In this document: positions 18,875 through 26,706 of the stretch, piece after piece | Layout: each line of letters opens with the position of its first letter | Position numbering within the stretch: the stretch's first letter is position 1 | Source: Vibrio cincinnatiensis DSM 19608 | GTDB taxonomy: Bacteria; Pseudomonadota; Gammaproteobacteria; Enterobacterales; Vibrionaceae | Assembly: GCF_900167345.1 (NCBI RefSeq) | Contig: NZ_FUXB01000006.1 | Location: 62,001 to 126,000 of the forward strand | Length of the DNA stretch: 64,000 nt | Direction: 5' to 3' | Position numbers and translations under genes: made by a program | Notes under the pieces: model-generated | What the model was told of the DNA's origin: nothing | Databases searched by the model: none | The model's input: the letters and a program-made list of their open reading frames with translations, nothing else

Positions 18875-18890
18875 TGGCACGTTAAGTGCT
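18875..18890 (+). promoter_or_regulatory. sigma-54 promoter of the Qrr RNA
   Basis: TGGCACG-TTAA-GTGC gives the obligatory GG (18876-18877) and GC (18888-18889) exactly ten bases apart, with the RNA start 12 bases downstream. Confidence 0.9.
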
Positions 18891-18900
18891 CTCTACTCAT

Positions 18901-19011
18901 TGACCCTTACTAAAGCCAAGGGTCACCTAGCCAACTGACGTTGTTAGTGAATAGAAGTTTGTTCACACATAATATAAGCCAATCGCCTTATTTGCGATTG
19001 GCTCTTTTTTT
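18901..19011 (+). ncRNA. qrr: Qrr quorum-regulatory small RNA
   Basis: About 110 nucleotides. It begins with a perfect 8-bp hairpin (TGACCCTT / AAGGGTCA, 18901-18925), then the conserved Qrr core at 18926-18950, including CTAGCCAACTGACGTTGTTA, which pairs with target mRNAs such as the hapR/luxR-type regulator, then a GTTCACA segment, and ends with an intrinsic terminator (GCCAATCGC / GCGATTGGC at 18978-19002, followed by TCTTTTTTT). In vibrios, phospho-LuxO with RpoN makes Qrr RNAs at low cell density; with Hfq they repress the high-density master regulator and activate the low-density one. The promoter and LuxO box are both visible upstream. Only one copy lies in the window; most vibrios have several. 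Confidence 0.95.
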
Positions 19012-19023
19012 ATCCGTTATCGG

Positions 19024-19061
19024 TTGGGTTTTGTCGAGTACGTTGGGCTTTTTCGAGTACG
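19024..19061. repeat. 19-bp direct tandem repeat
   Basis: Two adjacent copies (19024-19042 and 19043-19061) of a unit beginning TTGGG and ending TCGAGTACG agree at 17 of 19 positions. They lie between the Qrr terminator and the convergent GGDEF gene. Confidence 0.75.
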
Positions 19062-19077
19062 TACCGTGATAAGTCGC

Positions 19078-20661
19078 TTATTCGGTACAAATTTGGTTTC
19101 GACCATTGGCTTTTGCTCGATAGAGAGCTTTATCCGCTCGATAGAAAGTCCGTTGGGTGTTTTCTCCTGGACGGTGCAGAGTAATACCGACACTGACGGT
19201 AAGCCGTCGATCTCCTAACATGGGTTGCCAGTTAAACCTAGCTATCGTTTCACGAAAGGCATTGGCATACCGAGAGGCTTCTTCTAACGTACACTTCTCT
19301 AGTATGACCAAAAATTCTTCGCCACCAAAGCGCACGCATGAAGTGGGGTAGCATTGGAAATGATCGATTAATGTTGATGAAACTTGCATGATCGCTTTGT
19401 CTCCCACTAAATGACCAAGATCATCATTGATGGACTTAAAGTGGTCAATATCGACGACCAGAAAAGCAAACACGGTTTCATTATGGAGAAGATCTTTCAA
19501 TTTAATGTCGAGCCAACGTCGGTTATGCAATTGAGTAAGGGGATCGGTCAAGACATCCTGCTGAAGCTGGGCAACGGTATTTCGTTGATGCTCAGTCGCT
19601 TCTTTGAGCTCTCGATTCTCTTGTTCGGACAAAATGAGTTTCAACTGAGGCTCGAAACGAGAAAGTCGTCGTAATTGTGTTGCACCTAACTCGCTGATAG
19701 GGATCGATTTGACGAGTTCAGATTCAATTTGAAACCCTTTTTTCTCATAGTGAAGGGCAAGGTGATAGTTCCCTTGGCGAGCACAGACTTCACTAAAGGC
19801 GGTATATAGGCTTTGCTCCAGAATGGACACCTTTTTTAATCGAGAGATTCGTTTTTCCATCGTACTGAGCAGCATATTTGCAATATGCGTTTTGTTCAGA
19901 TCAAGCAAGCAATAAGCTTGTTCAATACGTACCATGTTAAATAGCCAAATAGAGTGAATATTCCCATTGATATACTGAACACGAGTAAGAGTGCTGATGG
20001 CTTTTTCTCGTTGACCTTGTTGGCGATACAATTTGGCTTGATAGAGTAAAATTTGCCCATTCAAGATCTTATCATTGACGAGTATACGCAAGGTTTCACA
20101 TTCTGTGAGAATGGTCTGTGCGGCTGAAAACTGGTTAAGGTGTAAATGGCACGCCAGCATGTAAAGTTTATAACGCAAACGTAACGATCGGCTGCTGAAC
20201 GCATGGCTCAGTGCATCCACTTTTTGATAATAACGCAAAGCTCGGTGGTGATCGCCGTAGGCATCACATAAATTTCCCATTCCAAGCACGGCTTGAGCAT
20301 ATTCATCAATACAGCCGTGCTCTACGGCTAAGCTTGAGGTTGAAATATACTCATTTAGCGCCGCCGTATATTCACCATACTCCACCAACCGTTCACTCAG
20401 GCTTTGTTTTATGGTGAGCACCAGTTCAATATCTTTACTGGTTGAAAGTAGAGCAAGTGCGCTGCGAAGTTCTTGGATACTTTTCGATATTTGTTTTATC
20501 TCAGTGCGATATTCAGCACTCAATGTGAGGCACAATGCCTGCTCTTCTGCATTACTGGCAATATGTTGTTTAACATGATGCCAAAAAATAATCGCTTCTT
20601 CGCCATTGACTGATGTGGCATCCAACCCCGCGTCCTGGATTTTATTCAGTAGCGCTTCCAT
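19078..20661 (-). CDS. TPR-repeat diguanylate cyclase (GGDEF)
   Basis: 527 residues without a membrane helix. Residues about 60-330 form TPR-like helical repeats, then a coiled-coil linker (about 340-370), then a GGDEF domain starting DPLTQLHNRRWLD. The active-site loop is GGEEF at about 446-450, a functional variant, so synthesis of cyclic di-GMP from GTP is likely. The RxxD inhibitory site expected five residues before GGEEF is absent, so product inhibition may be missing. The ATG at 20661 has AGGA upstream. It overlaps the upstream TPR gene by 20 bases, so the two are translationally coupled. Confidence 0.87.
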   Translation of the reverse strand: MEALLNKIQDAGLDATSVNGEEAIIFWHHVKQHIASNAEEQALCLTLSAEYRTEIKQISKSIQELRSALALLSTSKDIELVLTIKQSLSERLVEYGEYTAALNEYISTSSLAVEHGCIDEYAQAVLGMGNLCDAYGDHHRALRYYQKVDALSHAFSSRSLRLRYKLYMLACHLHLNQFSAAQTILTECETLRILVNDKILNGQILLYQAKLYRQQGQREKAISTLTRVQYINGNIHSIWLFNMVRIEQAYCLLDLNKTHIANMLLSTMEKRISRLKKVSILEQSLYTAFSEVCARQGNYHLALHYEKKGFQIESELVKSIPISELGATQLRRLSRFEPQLKLILSEQENRELKEATEHQRNTVAQLQQDVLTDPLTQLHNRRWLDIKLKDLLHNETVFAFLVVDIDHFKSINDDLGHLVGDKAIMQVSSTLIDHFQCYPTSCVRFGGEEFLVILEKCTLEEASRYANAFRETIARFNWQPMLGDRRLTVSVGITLHRPGENTQRTFYRADKALYRAKANGRNQICTE

Positions 20662-22180
20662 GATGCTCTTCCTGTCGTTGATCTTGTTCTAACTGTTCTA
20701 AAGTAAAAGGAAAACTTAAAATATCTTTCAATGTAATCACGGGTAGAGAAGCATGAAAACCTTTGCGCTGCCACGGATAAATTTCAATCATACCTTCCAC
20801 GATTTGTTTGAGTTTTTGGGCAGATAGCCCGGTTTCTGATAGCAATAGACCGAGCCGAGTTGGGCTGAGGCGAGAGAGTAAGTCATGCGGTACACACAGT
20901 GTATGGATAAGCTCGGTACAAATATCCAGATAGCGTGGATCTTCATGGTAAAAAAGCATGACAGAGTGTCGACTATTGTGTAATTCCGCTTTGAACATCA
21001 TTAATTGTTCCCACCAATAACTTTCCGCTACAACATGAGATAAGTGTTTTTCAGGATTATATTCGTATTGGCTTCGTATACGATGAATCAGTTTGTGTGC
21101 TCGTTGTTCAAGCTGACGCTTGGAAATATGAGCTCGGTCAAGGCCTAGCCGAGAAGTCTGCTCGCGTAACATATTCAGAGAGAAACGACGATATTTTTTA
21201 AATGCGATCAGGGCTCTTTGAGCATCTCCTTGCTCTTCAGCAACCCGAGACTGTTGGAAGCAGATTTGTGATAACAATTCTCCGTTATCAAAGGTTTGTG
21301 CGGATTGTTCGGCACGGAGTAATAGCTGAGTCGCCTTGTGATGATTTTTCCGAAGCAGTTCTAGCCGGGCTCGACTGATATAAGAGTGCGCTTTCATCCA
21401 GACTAAGTTATGTTGTTCTGCAAGCTCATGAGCCTGTTGGGTGGCTTGCTCTGCATCTTCTAGCCGCTCTAGACCAAGTAATGCCAAGCCTCGGAAGTCC
21501 CACACTTCAGCCTGCCAAGTATTATCGCTATGATCGCGCAGCGCTTCTTCAGCCCCATCCAGTACAGAAAGCATATCTAAATATTGATTGAGTAAGTAGA
21601 GATCCCAAGCCCATAAAATGCGTGCTTTTCCTTCCAGCCAAGAAATTCGAGTTTTATTGGCGACATTAACCGCTAATTCGTGAGTGGAACAGGCTAACGA
21701 ATACTCATGGGTCATGCGCCAGACATTACCCAACCCCACTAAGCTTTCAATGATGATTTCAATCTCATCCGTTAAGGAGGCCTGCTCTAAGGCATTAATC
21801 CAATATTGTTGGGCGGTATAGTACTTAGCCTGCCCCCAGAAATGGAGGGCATGAATATGTAATATTTCTGGAAGATAGTCATTACTTTCAAGGCTGTGTT
21901 GATATTGGTGTGCCTGTTTAATGCGTTTCAGCCCTTGTCGATAATCCATTATGCACCAAGCACAGCGCGAAATAATAATGTGTGATTGGAGAATGCCATC
22001 AACAAAATTGAGTTGTTTCGCTTGAGACAAACATTGTTCTGCCGCTTGCATAACTTGTTTAGGGTCAGCTTCAATACGGTTTCTTAGTTGTTCAAGCTCA
22101 AGTTCAAGAAGGTGTTGATGTTTATCCAATGGGGTGTCCTTGCCAATACCAAACTGAGAAGTGTAATCAAGAGGCAACAT
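20642..22180 (-). CDS. TPR-repeat protein with a degenerate GGDEF-like C-terminus
   Basis: 512 residues, soluble, mostly TPR-like repeats (about 25-380; for example NVWRMTHEYSLACSTHELAV and ALLGLERLEDAEQATQQAHE). The C-terminal 130 residues follow the spacing of a GGDEF domain, with DLLSRLSPTRLGLLLSETGL where active enzymes have a D-x-hydrophobic-x-R-x-GGDEF block; the active-site loop reads SPTRL, so it cannot be a cyclase. It may be a regulatory partner of the adjacent active TPR-GGDEF protein. The GGDEF relationship is my reading of the pattern; a structure-based comparison would decide it. Confidence 0.6.
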   Translation of the reverse strand: MLPLDYTSQFGIGKDTPLDKHQHLLELELEQLRNRIEADPKQVMQAAEQCLSQAKQLNFVDGILQSHIIISRCAWCIMDYRQGLKRIKQAHQYQHSLESNDYLPEILHIHALHFWGQAKYYTAQQYWINALEQASLTDEIEIIIESLVGLGNVWRMTHEYSLACSTHELAVNVANKTRISWLEGKARILWAWDLYLLNQYLDMLSVLDGAEEALRDHSDNTWQAEVWDFRGLALLGLERLEDAEQATQQAHELAEQHNLVWMKAHSYISRARLELLRKNHHKATQLLLRAEQSAQTFDNGELLSQICFQQSRVAEEQGDAQRALIAFKKYRRFSLNMLREQTSRLGLDRAHISKRQLEQRAHKLIHRIRSQYEYNPEKHLSHVVAESYWWEQLMMFKAELHNSRHSVMLFYHEDPRYLDICTELIHTLCVPHDLLSRLSPTRLGLLLSETGLSAQKLKQIVEGMIEIYPWQRKGFHASLPVITLKDILSFPFTLEQLEQDQRQEEHHGSATE

Positions 22181-22372
22181 TCGCTCAATGCTCTAATAAG
22201 CATGGTGAGGGAACTCAAATACAAATCAAAGCTTACGGTTATAAGACAATAATTTACGCCTATTTACCATTGGTGACGACAGTTATTGACCTTAGTTCAC
22301 ATTTTTAAACGAGAACATGTACGGCACGAGCAAAGGAATGGGGTATTTAACCTTACTATCTGGCCCGTTTTT

Positions 22373-23842
22373 CTAAGAAAGCAGCTCTTTTAAGGTAAGA
22401 GGGTGCTGAGTGACACCTAAATTCTGGGCAGCCGTGAATCCATATTTATCTTGGTAACACAAATTATGCCAAGCTCGGAAGATGTCCAATAAGGGTAAAA
22501 TACCTCCGGGGCGTAACTTCCTCCTTGGTTCGTTGATGAGAGATTCAAACAACAGTTGGAACCGTTGCTGATAAAATGCGATCTGGCGGGTAGTAGCAAT
22601 AGGTAGCCAATATTGAGGCGAGGGTTCATTTCCTGCGAGATAGCAGATACCTTTTGCCGTTTGATTCTGGTTAACAATAGCCCAGCGATCACGCCACCAC
22701 CCCATCAAAACAATATCAATGCGAGTAAAAGGTTCGCAGGTCTTCCAATCATGATCTTCTTCTATGTACATCAAATCAATGGTTTTCTGACGAATACGAG
22801 GTAAACCCACACTCAGTGCTGCTGAACGGAGCAAGGGATCTTGTGGCATAAATAAAGAGACAGGTTTATCAGGGGAACACATCTCTAACACATGCATATA
22901 ATGGGCATAAGCGGTATAGGGGGGACGAATTAATGCCCCTTTTGAGGGGTAATGAAAAGCGGAGAGGTTCCCCATTGGATCTTCAACATTCCCTCTCGCT
23001 AAGATGGTTTGATACTTTTGATCAATCCGTTCTCGCAGTATCGATGAAGGAACGGGCATCGGAAGATTCGATTCAGAAGAATAATCTTGAGGCACAAAGC
23101 GAGCGGGAAGTTGATAAGGGTTATGATCCCCTGAGGGTTGTGCTTCCTCATGGGCAGAATAGTTAACATGTTGACATAAAATATAGCCAGTTTTGGCATC
23201 TCCTGTGGCTATCCACAGTGCCCCATTATGACTGAGCGGCTGCAAAGGCATATAGTGAGAAGCCAACTGATAGGTGTGTGCATGATTGACCCAACGTGCA
23301 TCAATCATCGCTAATTTTCGACGGCAACGACTCGCAATATGCTCAACATGGTCATAAAACGTTTTGGGATTGATTTTGAGTTTTCGGCAAATTTCACGTA
23401 CGGAATACCCCATAAACAGTAGCCCTAGCAGGCTTTCTTGTAAAGAGAGTTTATGGTTTGCTCCCGACCATTTATCAACAAACGTCGATTGACAAGCTTT
23501 ACAACGGTAACGCTGACGATCGCCACTGTAACCGAAGGCATGATAACGCTGTTTATGTGTGTGAACGGATAAGCCAAAATGAGCGCACTCAACATTACGG
23601 CATGCAGGTAACCCATCGCTATGTAATTGGCGAAGACGGCGAAGCTCATTTAACACATCATGGTTATTAAGTAAGGGGGGGAAAGCACCACATTCACGAC
23701 AAACCATCGTTGGGCGTTTCGGGTTCGCATGCTGCAAAACATAATGTTTTGCATCGCTCAAGCCAAAGTTGTTACACGCCAATGTTTTACAAAAGTTGAG
23801 TTGTAAACCTTCAGCCGCCAGCGGTAGTTGGTCATTCGGCAC
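22373..23842 (-). CDS. zinc-ribbon/HTH protein resembling a domesticated transposase
   Basis: 489 residues from a GTG at 23842, preceded by GAGGGGG; no ATG is in frame at that point. The N-terminal 150 residues hold four CxxC-type knuckles in two similar halves (FCKTLACNNFGL...VCRECGAFPP and ACRNVECAHFGL...YRCKACQSTF), as in IS1/IS1595-type transposase ribbons, then a helix-turn-helix (YSVREICRKLKINPKTFYDH). The middle has LWIATGDAKTGYILCQHVNYS, which resembles the first catalytic strand of DDE enzymes, but I cannot assign a full DDE/DDD triad. No terminal inverted repeats or target duplication flank it. It is 23 bases downstream of deoD on the same strand. Confidence 0.6.
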   Translation of the reverse strand: MPNDQLPLAAEGLQLNFCKTLACNNFGLSDAKHYVLQHANPKRPTMVCRECGAFPPLLNNHDVLNELRRLRQLHSDGLPACRNVECAHFGLSVHTHKQRYHAFGYSGDRQRYRCKACQSTFVDKWSGANHKLSLQESLLGLLFMGYSVREICRKLKINPKTFYDHVEHIASRCRRKLAMIDARWVNHAHTYQLASHYMPLQPLSHNGALWIATGDAKTGYILCQHVNYSAHEEAQPSGDHNPYQLPARFVPQDYSSESNLPMPVPSSILRERIDQKYQTILARGNVEDPMGNLSAFHYPSKGALIRPPYTAYAHYMHVLEMCSPDKPVSLFMPQDPLLRSAALSVGLPRIRQKTIDLMYIEEDHDWKTCEPFTRIDIVLMGWWRDRWAIVNQNQTAKGICYLAGNEPSPQYWLPIATTRQIAFYQQRFQLLFESLINEPRRKLRPGGILPLLDIFRAWHNLCYQDKYGFTAAQNLGVTQHPLTLKELLS

Positions 23843-23865
23843 GATCGCCCCCTCGGGGTATAAAA

Positions 23866-24582
23866 TTAAAAATCGATGTTGATGGCGGTATCCAGTGCGA
23901 TTTGCATCATTTCATGGAACGATTTCTGACGGTCTTCTGAGCTGAGTTTCTCACCACGTAAAATATGATCAGAAACGGTCAGGATGGTCAGTGCACGAGC
24001 GCCGAGGTCTGCGGCTACACCGTAGATACCTGCGGCTTCCATATCAACGCCTAATATGCCTAGTTTTTTCATGGTTTCAAAAATTTCAGGCTCTGGGGTA
24101 TAGAATAAATCAGCAGAAAAAACATTACCGACTTTAACCGCGACTTTGTGCGCTCGGGCTTGCTTTACCGCCGTTTCAAGAAGATCGTAATCGGCAATCG
24201 CAGCAAAATCGTGCCCCTTGAAGCGAATACGGTTTACTTTCGAATCGGTAGACGCTCCCATTCCTATGACCACATCCATTAATTTCACATCATCACGAAT
24301 CGCTCCACAACTGCCAATTCGGATGATGTTTTTGACGCCATACTCGGCAATTAATTCATGGACATAAATGCTGCATGAGGGAATACCCATCCCATGCCCC
24401 ATGACGGAAACTTTCTTGCCTTTATATAGCCCTGTGTATCCGAACATATTGCGCACATCACAAACTTGAGTGACCTCTTCTAAGTAAGTTTCTGCAATAA
24501 ATTTAGCTCGTAAAGGATCGCCAGGCATGAGTACCGTTTCAGCAAAAGCACCGGGTTGTGCATTGATATGTGGGGTTGGCAT
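23866..24582 (-). CDS. deoD: purine nucleoside phosphorylase, DeoD type
   Basis: 238 residues, the length of E. coli DeoD, with near-identical blocks: [44 protein letters not shown], and [20 protein letters not shown], the last holding the nucleoside-binding Glu. SDH with the catalytic Asp appears in [10 protein letters not shown]. It splits purine (deoxy)nucleosides with phosphate in the cytoplasm. This is a stand-alone copy, not part of a deoCABD operon; vibrios commonly carry a second deoD. CRP- and CytR-like sites lie upstream. The zinc-ribbon gene follows and may be cotranscribed. Confidence 0.93.
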   Translation of the reverse strand: MPTPHINAQPGAFAETVLMPGDPLRAKFIAETYLEEVTQVCDVRNMFGYTGLYKGKKVSVMGHGMGIPSCSIYVHELIAEYGVKNIIRIGSCGAIRDDVKLMDVVIGMGASTDSKVNRIRFKGHDFAAIADYDLLETAVKQARAHKVAVKVGNVFSADLFYTPEPEIFETMKKLGILGVDMEAAGIYGVAADLGARALTILTVSDHILRGEKLSSEDRQKSFHEMMQIALDTAINIDF

Positions 24583-24689
24583 GCGTTGTTCTCCAAAGGT
24601 GAAAGGTCAACATCGTCGATATTATTACCAATTATGTTGACGAATGAAAATAGGTTGAAGCAATAGTAGCGAGCAATACCAAGGGGTCG

Positions 24690-24771
24690 TGAGATATTGG
24701 TCACAAAACATAGCTAGTGGCAATGGTTTTACTCTATTGATAACGAAATATGTTGGAACTGGTAACGCAAC
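24690..24771 (-). promoter_or_regulatory. CRP-like site and CytR-like octamer upstream of deoD
   Basis: TGAGA-TATTGG-TCACA at 24690-24705 matches the CRP consensus TGTGA-N6-TCACA at 9 of 10 positions. At 24764-24771 the minus strand reads GTTGCGTT, one change from the CytR octamer GTTGCATT. Enteric deo genes are controlled by this pair, so the match fits, but neither site is tested. Confidence 0.45.
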
Positions 24772-24832
24772 CGATTTGCTTTCTGTACTTTATCGTTGAG
24801 CGTTATTTTGAGGCTGACGACGAGAGTCCATG

Positions 24833-24901
24833 TACAAAAAATATATTTGTATAATTAAATAATCCTGTGCTATACCATATACAAGAATATTTTTTGTATA
24901 A
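24833..24901. promoter_or_regulatory. inverted-repeat operator region with TTGTATA words
   Basis: TACAAAAAATAT (24833-24844) and ATATTTTTTGTA (24887-24898) are a perfect 12-bp inverted repeat 42 bases apart. TTTGTATAA occurs twice in direct orientation (starting at about 24847 and 24893), and TATACAAG lies between them. TGTATA-type words are common in operators of MerR/LitR-like light regulators, and the regulator itself is the second gene of the downstream operon. The block ends about 50 bases before the first ATG. Confidence 0.55.
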
Positions 24902-24950
24902 CTTATCCAAAAGAGCGACAGGATCGCCTTGGGCTCTTTAGGAGGTGAGT

Positions 24951-25901
24951 ATGGAATCTAACATTCGTGTCGGTATTAGTGCCTGTGTGCTCGGGGAGCG
25001 GGTTCGTTTTGATGCAGGGCACAAAGTCAGCCATTTTGTTACCCAAGAATTAACCCCATTTTTTGATTTTGTACCGGTTTGTCCCGAAGTGGGAATGGGG
25101 TTACCAGTTCCTCGCCCCACGATTCGTTTAGTGGAGGATGATCAGCGCATTGCTTTAGTCGAAACGAAAGATGTGAGCCGCGATCATACCGAAGCCTTGT
25201 TACAATATACCCACCAAAAAATTGACCATTTTCAGTCTCAATCTTTGTGTGGTTACATTGTATGCGCGAAGTCACCGACATGTGGTATGGAACGAGTCAA
25301 GGTGTACCGTGAGCATGGTGCTGAGAAAAATGGGGTGGGCTTATATACTGAGCAATTAATGCAACGTATGCCGTGGCTCCCCGTAGAAGAAGATGGCCGA
25401 CTGCATGATCCGATTCTGCGGGAGAATTTCATTACTCGCGTATTCTGTTTGCATGATTTTTACCACTGCTTAGAGAACGGTCCAACAGCAGGTAAAGTGG
25501 TGGAATTTCACTCACGCTATAAGCTAACGTTAATGGCGCATCATCCTCTCTCTTATCAGCGTCTTGGCCAACTGGTGGCGAAAGTGGCCCAATATGAGGT
25601 GGAAACCTTTATTCAAGAGTATCGTTTAGGGTTGATGCAGGCGTTGACTTTTCGGGCCAGTCGAAAAAATCAAACCAATGTCCTAATGCATATACAGGGT
25701 TACTTTAAACGCTCTCTCACTTCGTCACAGAAAGCCGAGCTGGCTCAAGTGATTAATGAATATCGCCAAGGAGTATTACCTCTTCTCGCCCCTTTAACGC
25801 TCATCAAACATTATCTTTCTATGTATCCAGATGCGTACCTTGGTCAGCAACGTTATCTGAATCCTCATCCTCAGGAGTTGAAATTACGTTATGGATTGTA
25901 A
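24951..25901 (+). CDS. DUF523-DUF1722 fusion protein, YbgA-like
   Basis: 316 residues from the ATG at 24951, with GGAGGT four bases upstream; an in-frame GTG two codons earlier lies inside the ribosome site. The N-terminal DUF523 half contains ISACVLGERVRF and PVCPEVGMGLPVPRP with conserved cysteines (including CAKSPTCGM), and the C-terminal DUF1722 half begins near FCLHDFYHCLENGPTAGKVV and has KLTLMAHHPLSYQRLG. Homologues in E. coli (ybgA) sit next to the photolyase gene, as here. DUF523/YbgA-like proteins are linked to light/UV and thiouridine biology, but the reaction is not established for this one. First gene of a four-gene overlapping operon. Confidence 0.85.
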   Translation: MESNIRVGISACVLGERVRFDAGHKVSHFVTQELTPFFDFVPVCPEVGMGLPVPRPTIRLVEDDQRIALVETKDVSRDHTEALLQYTHQKIDHFQSQSLCGYIVCAKSPTCGMERVKVYREHGAEKNGVGLYTEQLMQRMPWLPVEEDGRLHDPILRENFITRVFCLHDFYHCLENGPTAGKVVEFHSRYKLTLMAHHPLSYQRLGQLVAKVAQYEVETFIQEYRLGLMQALTFRASRKNQTNVLMHIQGYFKRSLTSSQKAELAQVINEYRQGVLPLLAPLTLIKHYLSMYPDAYLGQQRYLNPHPQELKLRYGL

Positions 25902-26706
25902 AGAAAGCCGGTATGCGATTCGTGAAGTATCGGAACTGACTGGGGTAAAACCAGTTACGTTACGTGCTTGGCAGCGTCGTTATAACTTGATACAGCCTCA
26001 GCGTACCGAAAAAGGGCACCGTTTATACAGCGAACAAGACATTCATACGATTCGTCAAATACAAAGCTGGTTATTAAAAGGGGTTTCCATTGGCAAAGTC
26101 AGCTTGTTATTACAAAGCAGTGAACAAGCAGGAACAGGGCTGTTTATCGAGCAGGCAACCGAGCTACCAGAATGTCAGCCCCTGCTGGTGGCTTTAGCTC
26201 AATTAAACCAAGGGAAAGTGGTTAATGTACTTGCGACCGTAATGAAAGAGTACCCCTTAGATATTGTAGAAACACAATTGATTCTTCCCGTTATCGATGC
26301 ACTTGAAAAAGTCAAAGGACCGCTCCGTTCTTTGCAAAAAGGATTATTTAACGGTGTGATGTTAAATAAGTTATCGAGCATTCTTGAGGCAGAAAATAAA
26401 GCCGCCCATAAAGGGAAATGTTTATGTGTTAGCTTTGAACCTTGTGGCCATGTGCTGGCTTGGTTATGGGCGGTCGGTTGGGCTGAAAAAGGATATAATG
26501 TGACTTTTCTTGAAAACGTGGAAGATATTAGCGGGCTTGTTGGTCATGAGGGAAATACCCGTTACTCGATATTGGCGCTATTTTCTTATCGTAATTTACC
26601 CGATAACCAACGTAAGGCGCTGGCAGCGCTGGAATCTGAATTTTCTAAGCCTATCTCTTTCTCTGGGGTTTTAGCTACACTCATCAAGCAGGAAGGGTGC
26701 GAATGA
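25891..26706 (+). CDS. MerR-family regulator of the LitR/CarH type, without clear B12-binding motifs
   Basis: 271 residues. The N-terminal MerR helix-turn-helix is plain (AIREVSELTGVKPVTLRAWQ, RYNLIQPQRTEKGHRLYSEQD). The C-terminal 200 residues follow the helical-bundle plus Rossmann layout of cobalamin-binding light sensors (CLCVSFEPCGHVLAWLWAVG, GYNVTFLENVEDISGL). However, the W-x9-EH motif of the helical bundle is not visible and the ExHxxG loop is changed to EPCGHVLA, so adenosylcobalamin may not be bound in the usual way. It overlaps both neighbours and probably controls this operon through the inverted repeats upstream. Confidence 0.8.
   Translation: MDCKESRYAIREVSELTGVKPVTLRAWQRRYNLIQPQRTEKGHRLYSEQDIHTIRQIQSWLLKGVSIGKVSLLLQSSEQAGTGLFIEQATELPECQPLLVALAQLNQGKVVNVLATVMKEYPLDIVETQLILPVIDALEKVKGPLRSLQKGLFNGVMLNKLSSILEAENKAAHKGKCLCVSFEPCGHVLAWLWAVGWAEKGYNVTFLENVEDISGLVGHEGNTRYSILALFSYRNLPDNQRKALAALESEFSKPISFSGVLATLIKQEGCE

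Noticed and set aside
22373-24582. deoD plus zinc-ribbon gene as an insertion-sequence unit.
   Set aside because: No terminal repeats or target duplication seen, and deoD is an ordinary host gene.
23866-24582. Uridine phosphorylase (udp) as identity of the phosphorylase.
   Set aside because: Length and blocks such as [11 protein letters not shown] and [14 protein letters not shown] fit the DeoD purine enzyme, not Udp.
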